From positions 16,437,001 to 16,501,000 of the forward strand of contig NC_092673.1 of NCBI RefSeq assembly GCF_964355755.1: a DNA stretch of 64,000 nt, given 5' to 3'. The notes under the pieces are model-generated. The model did not search any database. It was given only the letters and a program-made list of their open reading frames with translations, and had not been told where the DNA came from. This document shows positions 35,065 through 47,794 of the stretch, piece after piece; the stretch's first letter is position 1, and each line of letters opens with the position of its first letter. Source of the DNA: Antedon mediterranea. Lineage: Eukaryota > Echinodermata > Crinoidea > Comatulida > Antedonidae. The position numbers and the translations under genes were made by a program.

Positions 35065-36310
35065 ACATTTTGGGGATCTGGCATTATTTTTCCCAATCTG
35101 GCATTATTTGAGACAGGATACGGCATAATTTAAATTTTATTGCTGGCAACGCTGCCTCTATAAAAAATCAAGTTTATCACCCACCACACGTTTTATACAG
35201 AAGAATGTCAAAAACATGGAGTAGGCCTACTTATTCTTTAGTCCATGGTCAAAAACGAGTGTTGCCAAAGTGCGAGTCAACGAGGCACGCAATGCACGCA
35301 TAATACACGCAATCCATGCAATGCATGCAATCCACGACGGTAATTCAACGGAAAAAATACCAACAGCGAGCGAGCCTTCGAATAATAATAAGCCTTCGTT
35401 TTCGTTAATATTTGTGTACAATTCATAAACATTTATGAATCACCTACCGTTAATATAATTATGTTAACAATTTCGAATATCCAAATGCGACTTCGATGTT
35501 TACAGTTAGTTTTAGGTGGTGCCTGGTCACCGTCTAAGAAGCCTAGCTAGCTAGCCTAGCTAGGCCCTATATAGTATACTGTAGCCCGCCCGCTGGGGAG
35601 TAGAGACGGCTATTCGCTGTATGCCTAGTACGGTCTAGGCCTAGCAGCAGCTTCTATATCAACGCTGTCAATGGACGAAATACAGTAGATTACAGATATT
35701 TTAAATCTAAGTCTTGTGAAAGGTATTTTTTTCAACAAAATATCATCTAGGCCTAGCCTAGTAGGAAGCCCTATATTGTATTAGGGGCTAGACTAGGCCT
35801 GGGCTGTGTGGTGGGCCGGGTGGCGGGGAACATTTTGAAAAAAAATAACTGCAAGCGAGCTAGACCAACAACAAGAAGGGAGCAGCAGGCAGGCTTGACT
35901 TTATTTTAGTAGTAATACTGGTAGGGTATGTTTAGAACAACATAACATAAAATAATGATTTTATTTTATAATTACTCCTCTCTAATGTTTCATATGAACA
36001 TACTAGAATATTAATATGTTTTATGGTGCCTCGCACTTTTGGTACAATAGTGCAGTTACACTTCGTACTGACTCGCTTGAATTGTAATTAACATGGTCAC
36101 GTGGGCCGTTGACTCCACTGACTCCAATGAATCCATGGCTTGCAGTTTGTCAATACCCGTCAAAAACAAGAAGTAAGTTTTGTTTCATTATCTTTATACT
36201 GTATTGTTTTAATAGCAGGGCTTTTTTTGGATTTTATATTCGTATTATAGTCTATAGGCCCTACCTAGCTAACTAGGCTAGGCCTACTACTATAGCTAGG
36301 GCCTAGCTAG
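35065..36310. other. TAGGCCTA-rich stretch without a recognised gene
   Basis: 35065-35130 holds the right TGGCATTATT patch. 35270-35335 has a short CACGCAATCCATGCAATGCA-type direct repeat. From 35540 on there are many CTAGCTAGGCCTA words and palindromes. No open frame of note and no splice-supported exon was found. Confidence 0.5.
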
Positions 36311-36315
36311 CTAGG

Positions 36316-37272
36316 CCTACTAGCCGGCCTGTGATTTTTTTTTTCGTACATAAGTTGGGGACCCCTCATGAAACGTCACAAAAATAAACATGAATAATTC
36401 ATCAGTTAAATTGTCTTGTTCCGTGTGCACCCAAGCGTATAGCAACAAGAAGTGATTACACGAACAAATTACTGCGATACGATTCTTTCTACAGTAGGCC
36501 TAGGATTCTAGGTCAATTCACGTGATTGCCTTCGCGCACTATTCTTCACACAAAATGTGTCGAGTGACTCGTCGAGGCTAATCGACAGCTAGGCAAGACA
36601 TTAAACTAAGTAGTTCATTGGACATAGCCCAAAGAAAGCTTAGACCCACAAGAATAAAGAATGTGTATAATTTGTGTACTGTATTTTTTTAATTCTGCTA
36701 TTTTATTATCAAACAATATGCATGAACTCAAAGGAACTTTAAAAATGCGCGTATATGAACACATGAGATGGGAAGATTAGACCCACGAGAATAAAAAATG
36801 TATTTTTGTGTAATGTTTAATGTTTAATTTTGCTGACTTATTACTCGGATTGTGTCATACCTACACACACGTCACACACACACACACCGTACCCACACAG
36901 CTACTACTAGAATAGACATGGGTTTAGAGACTAATAATTAGGCCTATAGTATTAATAGAAACTATAATTTTAACACGTAATTCTTTAGTAATAAATTATA
37001 TTAAAAACACCATAAACAAAGGCTGATTATTTCGACAATCCACACAAAACGCCGCTATTCTTCTATGAAATCGCACGCCGCAACAACAGCGGAGATAGGC
37101 CTAGAATCGTACCGCACTTGTGTAATCACTTCTTGTTGCTATACGCTTGGGTGCACACGGAACAAGACAATTTAACTGATGAATTATTCATGTTTATTTT
37201 GTGACGTTTCATGAGGGGGACCCCAACTTATGTACGGAAAAAAAAATCGCAGCCGGCCTAGTCTAGGCTTAG
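36316..37272. mobile_element. Fold-back element, arms about 150 bp, nearly identical
   Basis: 36325-36465 and 37118-37262 are inverted copies with few differences: for example 'gtacataagttgggg' and 'cccaacttatgtac', 'aagcgtatagcaacaaga' and 'tcttgttgctatacgctt'. The loop (36466-37117) has no coding frame and holds a short diverged direct repeat around 'gaataaa(g/a)aatgt'. The close match of the arms suggests recent origin or gene conversion. No transposase. Confidence 0.85.
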
Positions 37273-37581
37273 CCATCTACGTACTACTACTACTACGCGC
37301 TAGTTCCGTTTCGCACATGTCTTTTATTTCAACTCCAAATGTGTTAAGGAACTTTATACTGAATACCACACCTTAGAATTAGGCCTCATAAGTACTTTTA
37401 GGATGGAGAATCACAGAAAAAGTAACAAATAAATCCTTTAAATTGATGAATTTACAGACATGTTTTTTCTTGCACACAGTTTGTGAATTTCGCATACTCC
37501 ATGTTCAATATTGTGATGTTTCTATGAAGCGCCAAAAGAGCAACTATAATAGAGGGCTAAAAAGGCAGTGGAATGCGTATA

Positions 37582-38252
37582 CCGTAAAACCTCGGGCCCA
37601 TGGGCTTAAACCTCGAAAAGAAGCCCATCTCGAAAAAGAAGCCCCCTCTACAGTTTGCAGAAGTACTCTCGAAAAAAAGCCCATCTCGAAATGAGGCCCC
37701 CTGGGCTTCTTTTTGAGATAGACTACTACAAGCGATAGACGAATTCTTATAACAAAGTGGGTTGGCAATGCCTGGTCCATGATCATGAACACAAATCCAT
37801 CGCTGCAAATTCGGTCGTTCATAAAGTGTGGGATAAATGTAGCCCTTGATGGTTCTGAAAACAAAACAAAGAAGTAAACGTCGAAGGGTTGGTTGGATAT
37901 GAGATGCCATCATCGACAGACGACACTCTTAAATATTATTCCATTGTGATGACGACGATGATAACGAAATGATTGACGGTGAATCATAGGACTGTTTTTT
38001 GGCTTTTTATATTGTTTTTTAATTGGTATATTAAACATAATTTCATGGTTGAAAAAATGTCTCAAAAGTCATATTGTAGTAGAAATTCACAAAATTTACA
38101 GCATTCATTTCGAAAAGAAACCTCCCTCTACAGTTTGCAAAATCACTCTTGAAAAGAAGCCCATCTCGAATAGAAGCCCATCTCGAAAAGAAGCCCACCC
38201 AAGAGCACTAAAAAAAGAAGAAGCCCATGGGCTTCTTTTCAAGGTTTTACGG
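37582..38252. mobile_element. MITE with CCGTAAAACCT ends and TA target duplication
   Basis: The left end CCGTAAAACCT and right end AGGTTTTACGG are exact inverses and both are flanked by TA (37580-37581, 38253-38254), as in Tc1/mariner-type elements. GAAAAGAAGCCCAT-type words recur in both orientations within the outer 150 bp. The small frames here (37544-37913 minus, 38049-38318 plus, 38105-38299 minus) are by-products. Confidence 0.75.
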
Positions 38253-38412
38253 TATTTAATGCATCTAGGCCTATTGGTGAAAATTACGTTCAATTTCAAT
38301 ATATTTCGTCAATGTTAATACAACTAAAATGTTACTGTTGATACTGTACATGGTTTTCGACAAATTCATCATCATAAGATGTAGTGTAGGTTATATACCT
38401 CAATGATCTAAA

Positions 38413-38625
38413 TCACTGTTCCGCAACCTATGGGGCGCGACCCAAACAGAAAAAAATTTATGGTTCGCGAAATTGTTTCCGATACTGAAACTTTTTTATC
38501 AATTATACACTGATCTATATGTGAATATGCTTGGTTTGTAAGATCAAATACGCAATGTTGGGTCGCGAAAATTCCCAAAATAGGATCATGGGGTCGCGGT
38601 CAAAAAAGTATCCCTCTTAGTCTTA
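38413..38625 (+). mobile_element. hAT-like MITE fragment
   Basis: CACTGTTCCGCAACCTATGG followed by GGCGCGACCC resembles the end of hAT (Charlie-type) non-autonomous elements, which often start CAGTGGTTCTCAACC followed by a GGGTCGCGACCC-like word. 'gggtcgcg' words recur at 38558 and 38592. The right terminal repeat is not clear. Confidence 0.4.
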
Positions 38626-39359
38626 GTCTGGGTATGGACTAATAAGTTATGCTGATTTAGGGTCGGTTTTTTGAAAATAGCACATTATCAGCAGTAACAT
38701 GTAACAACATTTTTATTGACAAAAAATTGGAAATTAAAACGTGTATTTCATAAATAGATGGATTAAAAGTAGACGCATTCCACTGAATTTTTAACCCTCT
38801 ATTATAGTTGCTCTTTTGGTGCTCCATAGAAACGAAAATATTGAACTTCGTGTATGCGAAATTCGCTAATGGTGTGCAAGAAACACGTCTGTAAAATCAT
38901 CAATTTAAAGGATTACTTTAAATGGTTACTTTTTATGTGATTCTTCTTCATACAAGTACTTATGAGGCTCAATTCTAAGGTGTGGTATTCACAATAAGTT
39001 TGGAGTCGAAATTAAAACAGCTAGGGCCAGGCCTTACCTTCTCTAGGCCTACTAATCTCTCTAGTCTCTTGTACTAGGCTAGACTAGTTATGGGTGTCAT
39101 AGACGGTTGATCGGGATCACAGACAATCCGGTCCAGGCGATCGGGCAGCCCAATATTGTTGAAGATTGGTACAAAAGACGATCAGGCACAAAATAGAAAT
39201 GTACGGGTCTAAATGACTCTCACAACTCAAACCAATAAACAATTTTTGTGCTACCGAAGCCATCTTGGTGAGATGACAAACAGTTGTGACCAACTGAGCG
39301 TAAAAATGGAGAATATAATTATATATCACAAGAATTAGTAATCTATAGAATAATAGAAA

Positions 39360-39612
39360 TTTGTAACAGAGCGTGGATGCCCGCCCTCATGATGTATACA
39401 GACTAAAGAAGACTTGATTTGACAGATATTATGTCATATTAAATAGAATTATGATAATATATATAAATTTGATTTCTTTTAATTTAATTTATATTGTTAC
39501 ATGTTTATGTCTCGTCATATTGTATTTTGTGAGGGTCCCTAGTGATCAGCTTTGGCTGGATGGACCACCCTCATAAATTATTGTTGAAATAAAAATAAAT
39601 AAATAAAACATT
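39360..39612 (+). mobile_element. LINE 3' end (L2/CR1-like tail)
   Basis: The stretch ends with TGAGGGTCCCTAGTGATCAG, a GCTGGATGGACCACCCTCAT word and an AAATAAATAAATAAAA tail, the typical form of an L2/CR1-clade 3' untranslated end. No RT frame is left upstream. It shares about 45 of 50 positions with the tail of the SINE at 29.3 kb. Confidence 0.6.
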
Positions 39613-40109
39613 TTATAAAACATATTTAATAACAAACTAGTGTACATTCACTTCTACAGAAAATTATTAAATTAGTTCACAAAGAAAGACCGAACCACAA
39701 TAACAAACATCTACCCAGCGTTACTCAGCATGGTCTATTCTTTGCCGCGTAATAATCTACGCCCGGTAAATTAAGTAATTTATGATATAAATGTTACATT
39801 TGATTAATATTTATTTTTTCTACTAGAAACAAGTTAAATAGATATATTATTAAACTATCCTTCATGAAAACAAGTCAACAAAAATCTATCTGCTATGCTA
39901 TGCCAGGGCTAGGTAGTGCCAGGGCTAGGTAGTGCCATTGTTAACCCACTCACTATAGTTCATCCTCATTATCACTTTGGTAATAGCAGTGTACAATGAC
40001 AGAGTATTGACATATTTCATTTTATTATCACTCTGTGTAAATATAACCAAAATGGTAATAGTACAGAGAGTTATAAACTGCTGTGTGTTCTATTTATTAT
40101 CTTTGTTTA

Positions 40110-41693
40110 ACATTAGAATACAATGTTAATATTAAATCTATGGTAAAGATTATCTGATAACAAATTGTATAACAGGAACTCAATAATCAAAACAAACAAA
40201 TCATTAATAACAATTTCTACCCTGGTTTTCTGTATAAGTGTTATAATGAACTTGTTATCATATAAACTGTCCGACCAGAGCAATATGTAAAAAAATATAT
40301 TTAGATTATAAATGCATAACTAACCAATTAGTTAATGATATGACTAGAAACCTACTTAAACAAATTAATTTCCAAAAAATAAAAGTTACAGTTATTTGGC
40401 TAAAAAATATAATTTGTTATAAAGATAATAAATGTTTGCTAAAGTATTCTGACTATATATAGACCCTGAACCAGACCAGATCAAATGTGAGAAAACAAAT
40501 TACCTATCAGAGGTCCCTGAAGCCCATTCAAATAAGACCAATTTTGACAAATATAGTCAGGGCCGTACACAGGATTTTATTTGGGTAGATGCGGATTAAT
40601 ATATTTTGGACCATTTTCATAATATTGAGTGAAGACGATAAGACCCTATAAAATGTGGACCTTTTGCAATTTGGCGGGGGGGGGGGGGGCCTGCGTACGA
40701 CCCTGATAGTGACCCATGAAACCCAAAAAAGAGAGCACATCAACCAGATCTAACAAGGGATACCACATAAGACTAAATTAAAGTATTCATTGTGAATACC
40801 TGTTTTAACACCCACTTAGTGTATGTGTATCAGAATGAATGACACAATTGCAGCAAATGCATAACTAACCAATTAGTTAATGATATAGAAACCTACTTAA
40901 ACAAATTAATTTCAAACAAATAAAAGTTACAGTTATTTGGCTAAAAAATATAATTTGTTATAAACTAGAAATCTAGCTAGTCAACAGTAAAGTAAAAGAT
41001 TAGGTCTCGTTAGAATACAGTGTGTGGTATTATGTTTGGACACTAAGAAAACCAAGTTTTTATGGAAAATCTTTATAGCCTAAATACTTCTGGGGAATTA
41101 GAAGGTGATCCACGCAAACTTCAGAAGTTTAGAAGAAAATAAAGTGCAAAGGCTTTGCACTAAAAAACCCTTATGACATTTTCTTTAAAGAAATTTAATT
41201 TCTTAATTGTAGAAACAAACCCATTTTGAGTAAGAAATAGAAAAATGTGAAACTAGAGAAATAAAAGAGGATAAATTATGTTTTTAAATAATTTTTCTGT
41301 ATATAACATACTCAATGTTTGACAATTTCATAGCTAAAACAATTTTTGTCAGAGATTTTTCTTATGAAAAAAAGTAATTGTTCAGTAGGAGTTGATCAGG
41401 AATTGTGTTTCATTTCGGAATCCTTTTAGCCATGTTTGTTTTTTTACTTGAGAAAAATGTTATGCAGATTTGTCAACAAGCTTACATTCAGAAAAACAAG
41501 GGGCCTGATTATTATTAATGACCTTGTGTATTTGTGTTTACTGTTTGCCTGTTTCCCCTAGATACAGCCAAACAAATCCTATCAAAATCATTATCGTCAG
41601 TTAAATATTAACTTTGTATTTAAACAAAAGATAAATTAAAAATCATCTGATTGTTTGAAATGTATAAAGGTTATAGAAATGTTTGGTTATTAC
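40110..41693 (+). repeat. Flank A, copy 3
   Basis: Matches copy 1 from about 1140 and copy 2 from about 20965. It contains neither the 1.4-kb nor the 5.3-kb insertion of copy 1 and so serves as empty site for both. It carries the small MITE shared with copy 2. At its right end the first satellite unit is truncated ('gttattacttccaaggctg'). Confidence 0.87.
40558..40705. mobile_element. Small MITE with CAGGG(C/T)CGTAC ends, second copy
   Basis: Orthologous to the copy at 21108-21275: same position in flank A, same ATAGT duplication (40553-40557, 40706-40710). The poly-G run is followed by a deletion of about 20 bp compared with copy 2. It was present before copies 2 and 3 separated. Confidence 0.85.
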
Positions 41694-44600
41694 TTCCAAG
41701 GCTGTTAGTCAGGGTATTTGTGTGGGGTATTGTACTACTGTACCTTACTTTATGATCCATTTATTAATAGACTAAAATGCACTGCTTCCCCAGGGCTGTT
41801 AGTCAGGGTATTTGTGTGGGGTATTGTACTACCTTACTTTATGATCCATTTATTAATAGACTAAAATGCACTGCTTCCCCAGGGCTGTAGTGTTAGTCAG
41901 GGTATTTGTGTGGGATATTGTACTACCTTACTTTATGATCCATTTATTAATAGACTAAAATGCACTGCTTCCCCAGGGCTATAATAGTCAGGGTATTTGT
42001 GTGGGGTATTGTACTACCTTACTTTATGATTCATTTATTAATAGACTAAAATACACTGCTTCCCAGCAGGGCTGTTAGTCAGGGTATTTGTGTGGGGTAT
42101 TGTACTACTGTACCTTACTTTATGGTCCATTTATTAATAGACTAAAATGAATTGCTTCCCAGCAAGGCTGTTAGTCAGGGTTTTTGTGTGTGGTATTGTA
42201 CTACCTTACTTTATGATCCATTTATTAATAGACTAAAATGCACTGCTTCCCCAGGGCTGTTAGTCAGGGTATTTGTGTGGGGTATTGTAAGTACTACCTT
42301 ACTTTATGATCCATTTATTAATAGACTAACATGCACTGCTTCCCCAGGGCTGTTAGACAGGGTATTTGTGTGGGGTATTGTACTACCTTACTTTATGATC
42401 CATTTATTAATAGACTAACATGCACTGCTTCCCCAGGGCTGTTAGACAGGGTATTTGTGTGGGGTATTGTACTACCTTACTTTATGATCCATTTATTAAT
42501 AGACTAAAATGCACTGCTTCCCCAGGCCTGTTAGACAGGGTATTTGTGTGGCGTATTGCACTACCTTACTTTATGATCCATTTATTAATAGACTAAAATG
42601 CACTGCTTCCCCAGGGCTGTTAGTCAGGGTATTTGTGTGGGGTATTGCACTACCTTACTTTATGATCCATTTATTAATAGACGAAAATGCACTGCTTCCC
42701 CAGGGCTGTTAGACAGGGTATTTGTGTGGGGTATTGTACTACCTTACTTTATGATCCATTAATAGATTAAAATGCACTGCTTCCCCAGGGCTGTTAGTCA
42801 GGGTATTTGTGTGGGGTATTGTACTACCTTACTTTATGATCCATTTATTAATAAACTAAGATGCACTGCTTTCCCAGGGCTGTTAGTCAGGGTATTTGTG
42901 TGGGGTATTGTACTACCTTACTTTATGATCCATTTATTAATAGACTAAAATGCACTGCTTCCCCAGGGCTGTTAGTCAGGGTATTTGTGTGGGGTATTGT
43001 ACTACCTTACTTTATGATCCATTTATTAATAGAATAAAATGCACTGCTTCCCCAGGGCTGTTAGTCAGGGTATTTGTGTGGCGTATTGCACTACCTTACT
43101 TTATGATCCATTTATTAATAGACTAAAATGCACTGCTTCCCCAGGGCTGTTGAGTCAGGGTATTTGTGTGGGGTATTGTACTACCTTACTTTATGATCCA
43201 TTTATTAATAGACTAAAATGCACTGCTTCCCCAGGGCTGTTAGTCAGGGTGTTTGTGTGGGGTATTGTACTACCTTACTTTATGATCCATTTATTATTAG
43301 ACTAAAATGCACTGCTTCTCCAGGGCTGTTAGTCAGGGTATTTGTGTGGGGTATTGTACTACCTTACTTTATGATCCATTTATGAATAGACTCAAATGCA
43401 CTGCTTCCCCAGGGCTGTTAGACAGGGTATTTGTGTGGCGTATTGCACTACCTTACTTTATGATCCATTTAATAGACTAAAATGCACTGCTTCCCCAGGG
43501 CTGTTATTAGTCAGGGTATTTGTGTGGGGTATTGTACTACCTTACTTTATTATCCATTTATTAATAGACTAAAATGCACTGCTTCCCCAGGGCTGTTAGA
43601 CAGGGTATTTGTGTGGGGTGGGGTATTGTACTACCTTACTTTATGATCCATTTATTAATAGACTAAAATGCACTGCTTCCCCAGGGCTGTTAGTCAAGGG
43701 TATTTGTGTGGGGTATTGTACTACCTTACTTTATGATTCATTTATTAATAGACTAAAATGCACTGCTTCCCCAGGGCTATAATAGTCACTGAGGGTATTT
43801 GTGTGGGATATTGTACTACCTTACTTTATGGTCCATTTATTAATAGACTAAAATGAATTGCTTCCCAGCAAGGCTGTTAGTCAGGGTATTTGTGTGTGGT
43901 ATTGCACTACCTTACTTTATGATCCATTTATTAATAGACTAAAATGCACTGCTTCCCCAGGGCTGTTAGTCAGGGTATTTGTGTGGGGTATTGTACTACC
44001 TTACTTTATGATCCATTTATTAATAGACTAAAATGCACTGCTTCCCCAGGGCTGTTAGTCAGGGTATTTGTGTGGGGTATTGTACTACCTTACTTTATGA
44101 TCCATTTATTAATAGACTAAAATGCACTGCTTCCCCAGGGCTGTTAGTCAGGGTATTTGTGTGGGGTATTGTACTACCTTACTTTATGATCCATTTATTA
44201 ATAGACTAAAATGCACTGCTTCCCCGGGGCTGTTAGACAGGGTGTTTGTGTGGGGTATTGTACTACCTTACTTTATGATCCATTTATTAATAGACTAAAA
44301 TGCACTTCTTCCCCAGGGCTGTTAGACAGGGTATTTGTGTGGGGTATTGTACTACCTTACTTTATGATCCATTTATTAATAGACTAAAATGCACTGCTTC
44401 CCCAGGGCTGTTAGACAGGGTATTTGTGTGGGGTATTGCACTACCTTACTTTATGATCCATTTATTAATAGACTAAAATGCACTGCTTTCTCAGGGCTGT
44501 TAGTCAGGGTATTTGTGTGGGGTATTGCACTACCTTACTTTATGATCCATTTATTAATAGATTAAAATGCACTGCTCCCCAGGGCTGTTAGTCAGGGTAT

Positions 44601-45379
44601 TTGTGTGGGGTATTGTACTACCTTACTTTATGATCCATTTATTAATAGACTAAAATGCACTGCTTCCCCAGGGCTGTTAGTCAGGGTATTTGTGTGGGGT
44701 ATTGTACTACCTTACTTTATGATCCATTTATTAATAGACTAAAATGCACTGCTTCCCCAGGCCTGTTAGTCAGGGTATTTGTGTGGGGTATTGTACTACC
44801 TTACTTTATGATCCATTTATTAATAGACTAAAATGCACTGCTTCCCAGCAGGGCTGTTAGTCAGGGTATTTGTGTGGGGTATTGTACTACCTTACTTTAT
44901 GATCCATTTATTAATAGACTAAAATGCACTGCTTCCCCAGGGCTGTTAGTCAGGGTATTTGTGTGGGGTATTGTACTACCTTACTTTATGATCCATTTAT
45001 TAATAGACTAAAATGCACTGCTTCCCCAGGCCTGTTAGTCAGGGTATTTGTGTGGGGTATTGTACTACCTTACTTTATGATCCATTTATTAATAGACTAA
45101 AATGCACTGCTTCCCAGCAGGGCTGTTAGTCAGGGTATTTGTGTGAGGTATTGTACTACCTTACTTTATGATCCATTTATTAATAGACTAAAATGCACTG
45201 CTTCCCCAGGGCTGTTAGTCAGGGTATTTGTGTGGGGTATTGTACTACCTTACTTTATGATCCATTTATTAATAGACTAAAATGCACTGCTTCACCAGGG
45301 CTGTTAGTCAGGGTATTTGTGTGGGGTATTGTATTACTTTACTTTATGATCCATTTATTAATAGACTAAAATGCACTGC
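41694..45379 (+). repeat. 89-bp satellite array 3, about 41 units
   Basis: Same unit as arrays 1 and 2, with small indels and local variants (GTGTGGCGTATTGCAC, AATGAATTGC). It is cut at 45379 by the gypsy LTR, and a remnant of the array reappears at 49329. Confidence 0.97.
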
Positions 45380-45561
45380 TGTAGTGCCGTACAGTTTATA
45401 AATGGGTTATTTAGTAAACACATCCTGGCAACGCCAAACTCGTGTAGAATACGCATGCGTGCAGGACACGCAGTAGTACCAAACAGGATATAATAAAAAG
45501 ATAGAACTGCATTTATAGTGTCTACCGAATCGTCATTAAAGTCATCGTAAACAATATTACA
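45380..45561 (+). repeat. 5' LTR of the gypsy element, about 182 bp
   Basis: It begins TGTAGTGCCG and ends ATATTACA, the TG...CA form of LTRs, and is followed directly by a primer-binding-like TGGCGACGAG. A TATAAT/AATAAAA-rich part lies at 45488-45500. There is no 3' LTR in the window to compare. Confidence 0.7.
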
Positions 45562-45580
45562 CTGGCGACGAGTAGGATCA
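45562..45580 (+). promoter_or_regulatory. Primer binding site of the gypsy element
   Basis: TGGCGACGAG starts one or two bases after the LTR; TGG pairs with the CCA end of the priming tRNA. The tRNA species was not determined. Confidence 0.6.
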
Positions 45581-45587
45581 AGTAAAA

Positions 45588-47740
45588 ATGGAATCCACAC
45601 TGGCAAACTTCCCGAACTTCAAAATACGAAATTCCGGCGACGATGCGCAAGAATTCGAAAAATACGCAGGCCGAATCGAAAATTTTTCCACGGCTATGAA
45701 CATCCGGGACGACAAGAGGAAGAGAGCACTGTTGCTTCACTATGCAGGTGAGAAGGTATACGATATTTTTGGAACTTTGCAGGCAATATTTATGATGAGG
45801 CCAAACTAGCAATGAAAAACTACTTTGAGCCCAAGAAGAATATTCCATTCGCCATCTACACCTTCCGTCAGTTAAGCCAAAATGCCAGCGAGTCGATTGA
45901 CGACTACGTCACACGCTTACGTCAGGCTGCTAGGACATGCTCGTTTGCGGACGTTGATGGTGAAATAAAAATGCAAATAATATCTCACTGTTGCTCGCCA
46001 AAGCTTAGACGTGCGGCTCTACGAGATCCTACCAGTGGTGGCGCCAGCGGGGGGGGGGGCTACGGGGACTCTAGCCCCCTCGTCGGGGAGCCTAGCCCCC
46101 ACGTCGGGGAACACGGGTACTTTTTGTCGGGGAATATAATATACAGTAAAAAACGTTCGCGTTCACTTCATATAGCTTCAGCGCCTAGAAAACCACGACG
46201 TTCCATTGACCGTGAGAGTACGTCAGAGGGCCATCCAGGGACCAAAATGTGTAATGTAGTTATTTTCCAGGCGAAGTTTACCGACGGTTACCGAAGGGAA
46301 CACGGGTACTTTTTGTCGGGGAATATAATATACAGTAAAAAGCGTTCGCGTTCACTTCGTAGCTAGCTTCAGCGCCTAGAAAACCGCGACGTTTCATTGA
46401 CCATGAGAATACGTCAGAGTGATATTATGCACTTTATATGCATTCATTATTGCCAGCGATCTAACTTACTACTAAACAATAGCTAGGTTCGCACTTGTCT
46501 CTGGCGGTATCCCTTTGTACGAATCGTTCAACGTTGGGTCGAGACGCGTGATATCATGTTCCATCCAGGGACCAAAATGTGTACTGTAGTTATTTTCCAG
46601 GCGAAGTTTACTGACGGTTACGTCGTGTACTGCGTCGACGTACGCTACACTACAGCAAAAACGAATTACGTTAATTGTTCGTAAGTTCACCAGTTTTTTT
46701 AATTTACAAGTAACCTTCTGTACCGTGGGGCACCTAAAATAAATTTTTCATCCATTACTATAAACAAAAAAACATGCCATTTTCGCTTAGCCAACATCTT
46801 ATTATAGCTAAGTTATTACATTTTCAATGTCCTGTATGTCATGAATTTCTCACCACTCGGAAGTCCAGATGGTACGCACGCATACACTTGGGAGGAATAA
46901 ACTTATTTCCCCGACTGAAAAAGGTCTACGCTTGCGTTTTTTAAGCCTCTAGGCCTGATGTTTCCGAAGTATAAAATGCAATTTTTTGAAGACCTGCAGC
47001 TATAGTTTTAAACAGTTTTTTAGCTCAGCCCCAACAATAAAGCTGGTCATATTTCGAAGTACAAGAAGTGCATTTTCCGGGACCTAACATCTCTATTTTT
47101 CAAAACATTTCTTAGCTCAGTCACAACCTTGATAGGGACTTATATATTTTGTTTCATGTTTTGAAGTATAGGCCTAATAAGTCCAATTTCCGGGACCTCC
47201 AACTCTATTTTTCTAAATTTTCTTTGAACTTTTATTTTTTAAATTGAAAAATATGGATTGAAACAGTCATCGCGCATCGTTTTTTTGCACGCAGTATTTT
47301 ATTTATGCATTATAAAAAATGGAAAAAATGGCTACCCTAAATCTGATTAAAATGACCTCAAATGACGCTAGAACGCGTTGCTTCCGGGGGATTCGCCCTC
47401 TGGCGCCACCCCTGGATCCTACGCTAACGCTAGACAAGATCTTGGAGTACGCGCGCGCACTCGAGGCATCGCAAAAACAAGCGTCTGAGATTGAAAGCAA
47501 AAAGGGAAATCCCCAGTACGTCAATTATTCTGCAGCGGCGACGACGACCAGCAAGCAGAGGACACAGGCAAGCATACTGGTAGTAGTAGTAGGCATAGCT
47601 ACACTTCCAAGCAAACCAAAACTAACAATATCTGTCGTAGATGTGGAGGTAACTACCCACACACTGGTTCCTGTCCAGCCATGGGCAAGTCTTGTAATTT
47701 GTGCAGCAAACCTAATCATTTTGCAAGCGTATGTATGATC
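45588..47740 (+). pseudogene. Gag of the gypsy element, in three pieces
   Basis: Piece one (45588-45781) encodes the N-terminus of a retrotransposon Gag (from MESTLANFPNF). A one-base shift near 45782 moves the frame to the part around AMKNYFEPKKN and FRQLSQNASESIDDYV (to 46032), the capsid-like middle region. The hAT element 46033-47414 then breaks it after RRAALRDP. The frame resumes after the target duplication (47423) with LTLDKILEYARALEASQKQ. A further shift near 47585 leads into two zinc knuckles (47632-47734): the first built on [10 protein letters not shown], the second on [15 protein letters not shown] stop follows at 47738. It would package the element RNA. It cannot be functional here. 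Confidence 0.85.
46033..47414. mobile_element. Non-autonomous hAT element nested in gag, 1382 bp
   Basis: Terminal repeats CAGTGGTGGCGCCAG and (inverted) CAGGGGTGGCGCCAG differ at one position. The 8-bp target duplication GATCCTAC stands at 46025-46032 and 47415-47422, the hAT signature. Removing the element restores continuity of the Gag frame at that point. Inside are two direct copies of a block around 'cacgggtactttttgtcggg' (46108 and 46298), no transposase, and words shared with 33.2-33.9 kb. A fragment of the same family lies at about 51545-51735. Confidence 0.95.
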
Positions 47741-47794
47741 TAGTGATAGTAATGTAGCAGCCAAGTCAAGTAGGCCCCCTTCCAAAAGGGCAGT

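Larger units (their letters stand above)
37322..39017. mobile_element. Second fold-back, arms about 250 bp, enclosing nested elements
   Basis: 37322-37578 and 38764-39017 are inverted copies ('gaataccacaccttagaatt' and its complement, 'gagcaactataatagaggg' and its complement). They are more diverged than the arms of the fold-back just before. The space between is filled by a MITE (37582-38252) and a hAT-like fragment (from about 38413). Confidence 0.8.

Noticed and set aside
34084-35126. Glycine/serine-rich small frames on both strands
   Set aside because: Products of the GGTCCGG/CCGGACC inverted arms, present on both strands alike.
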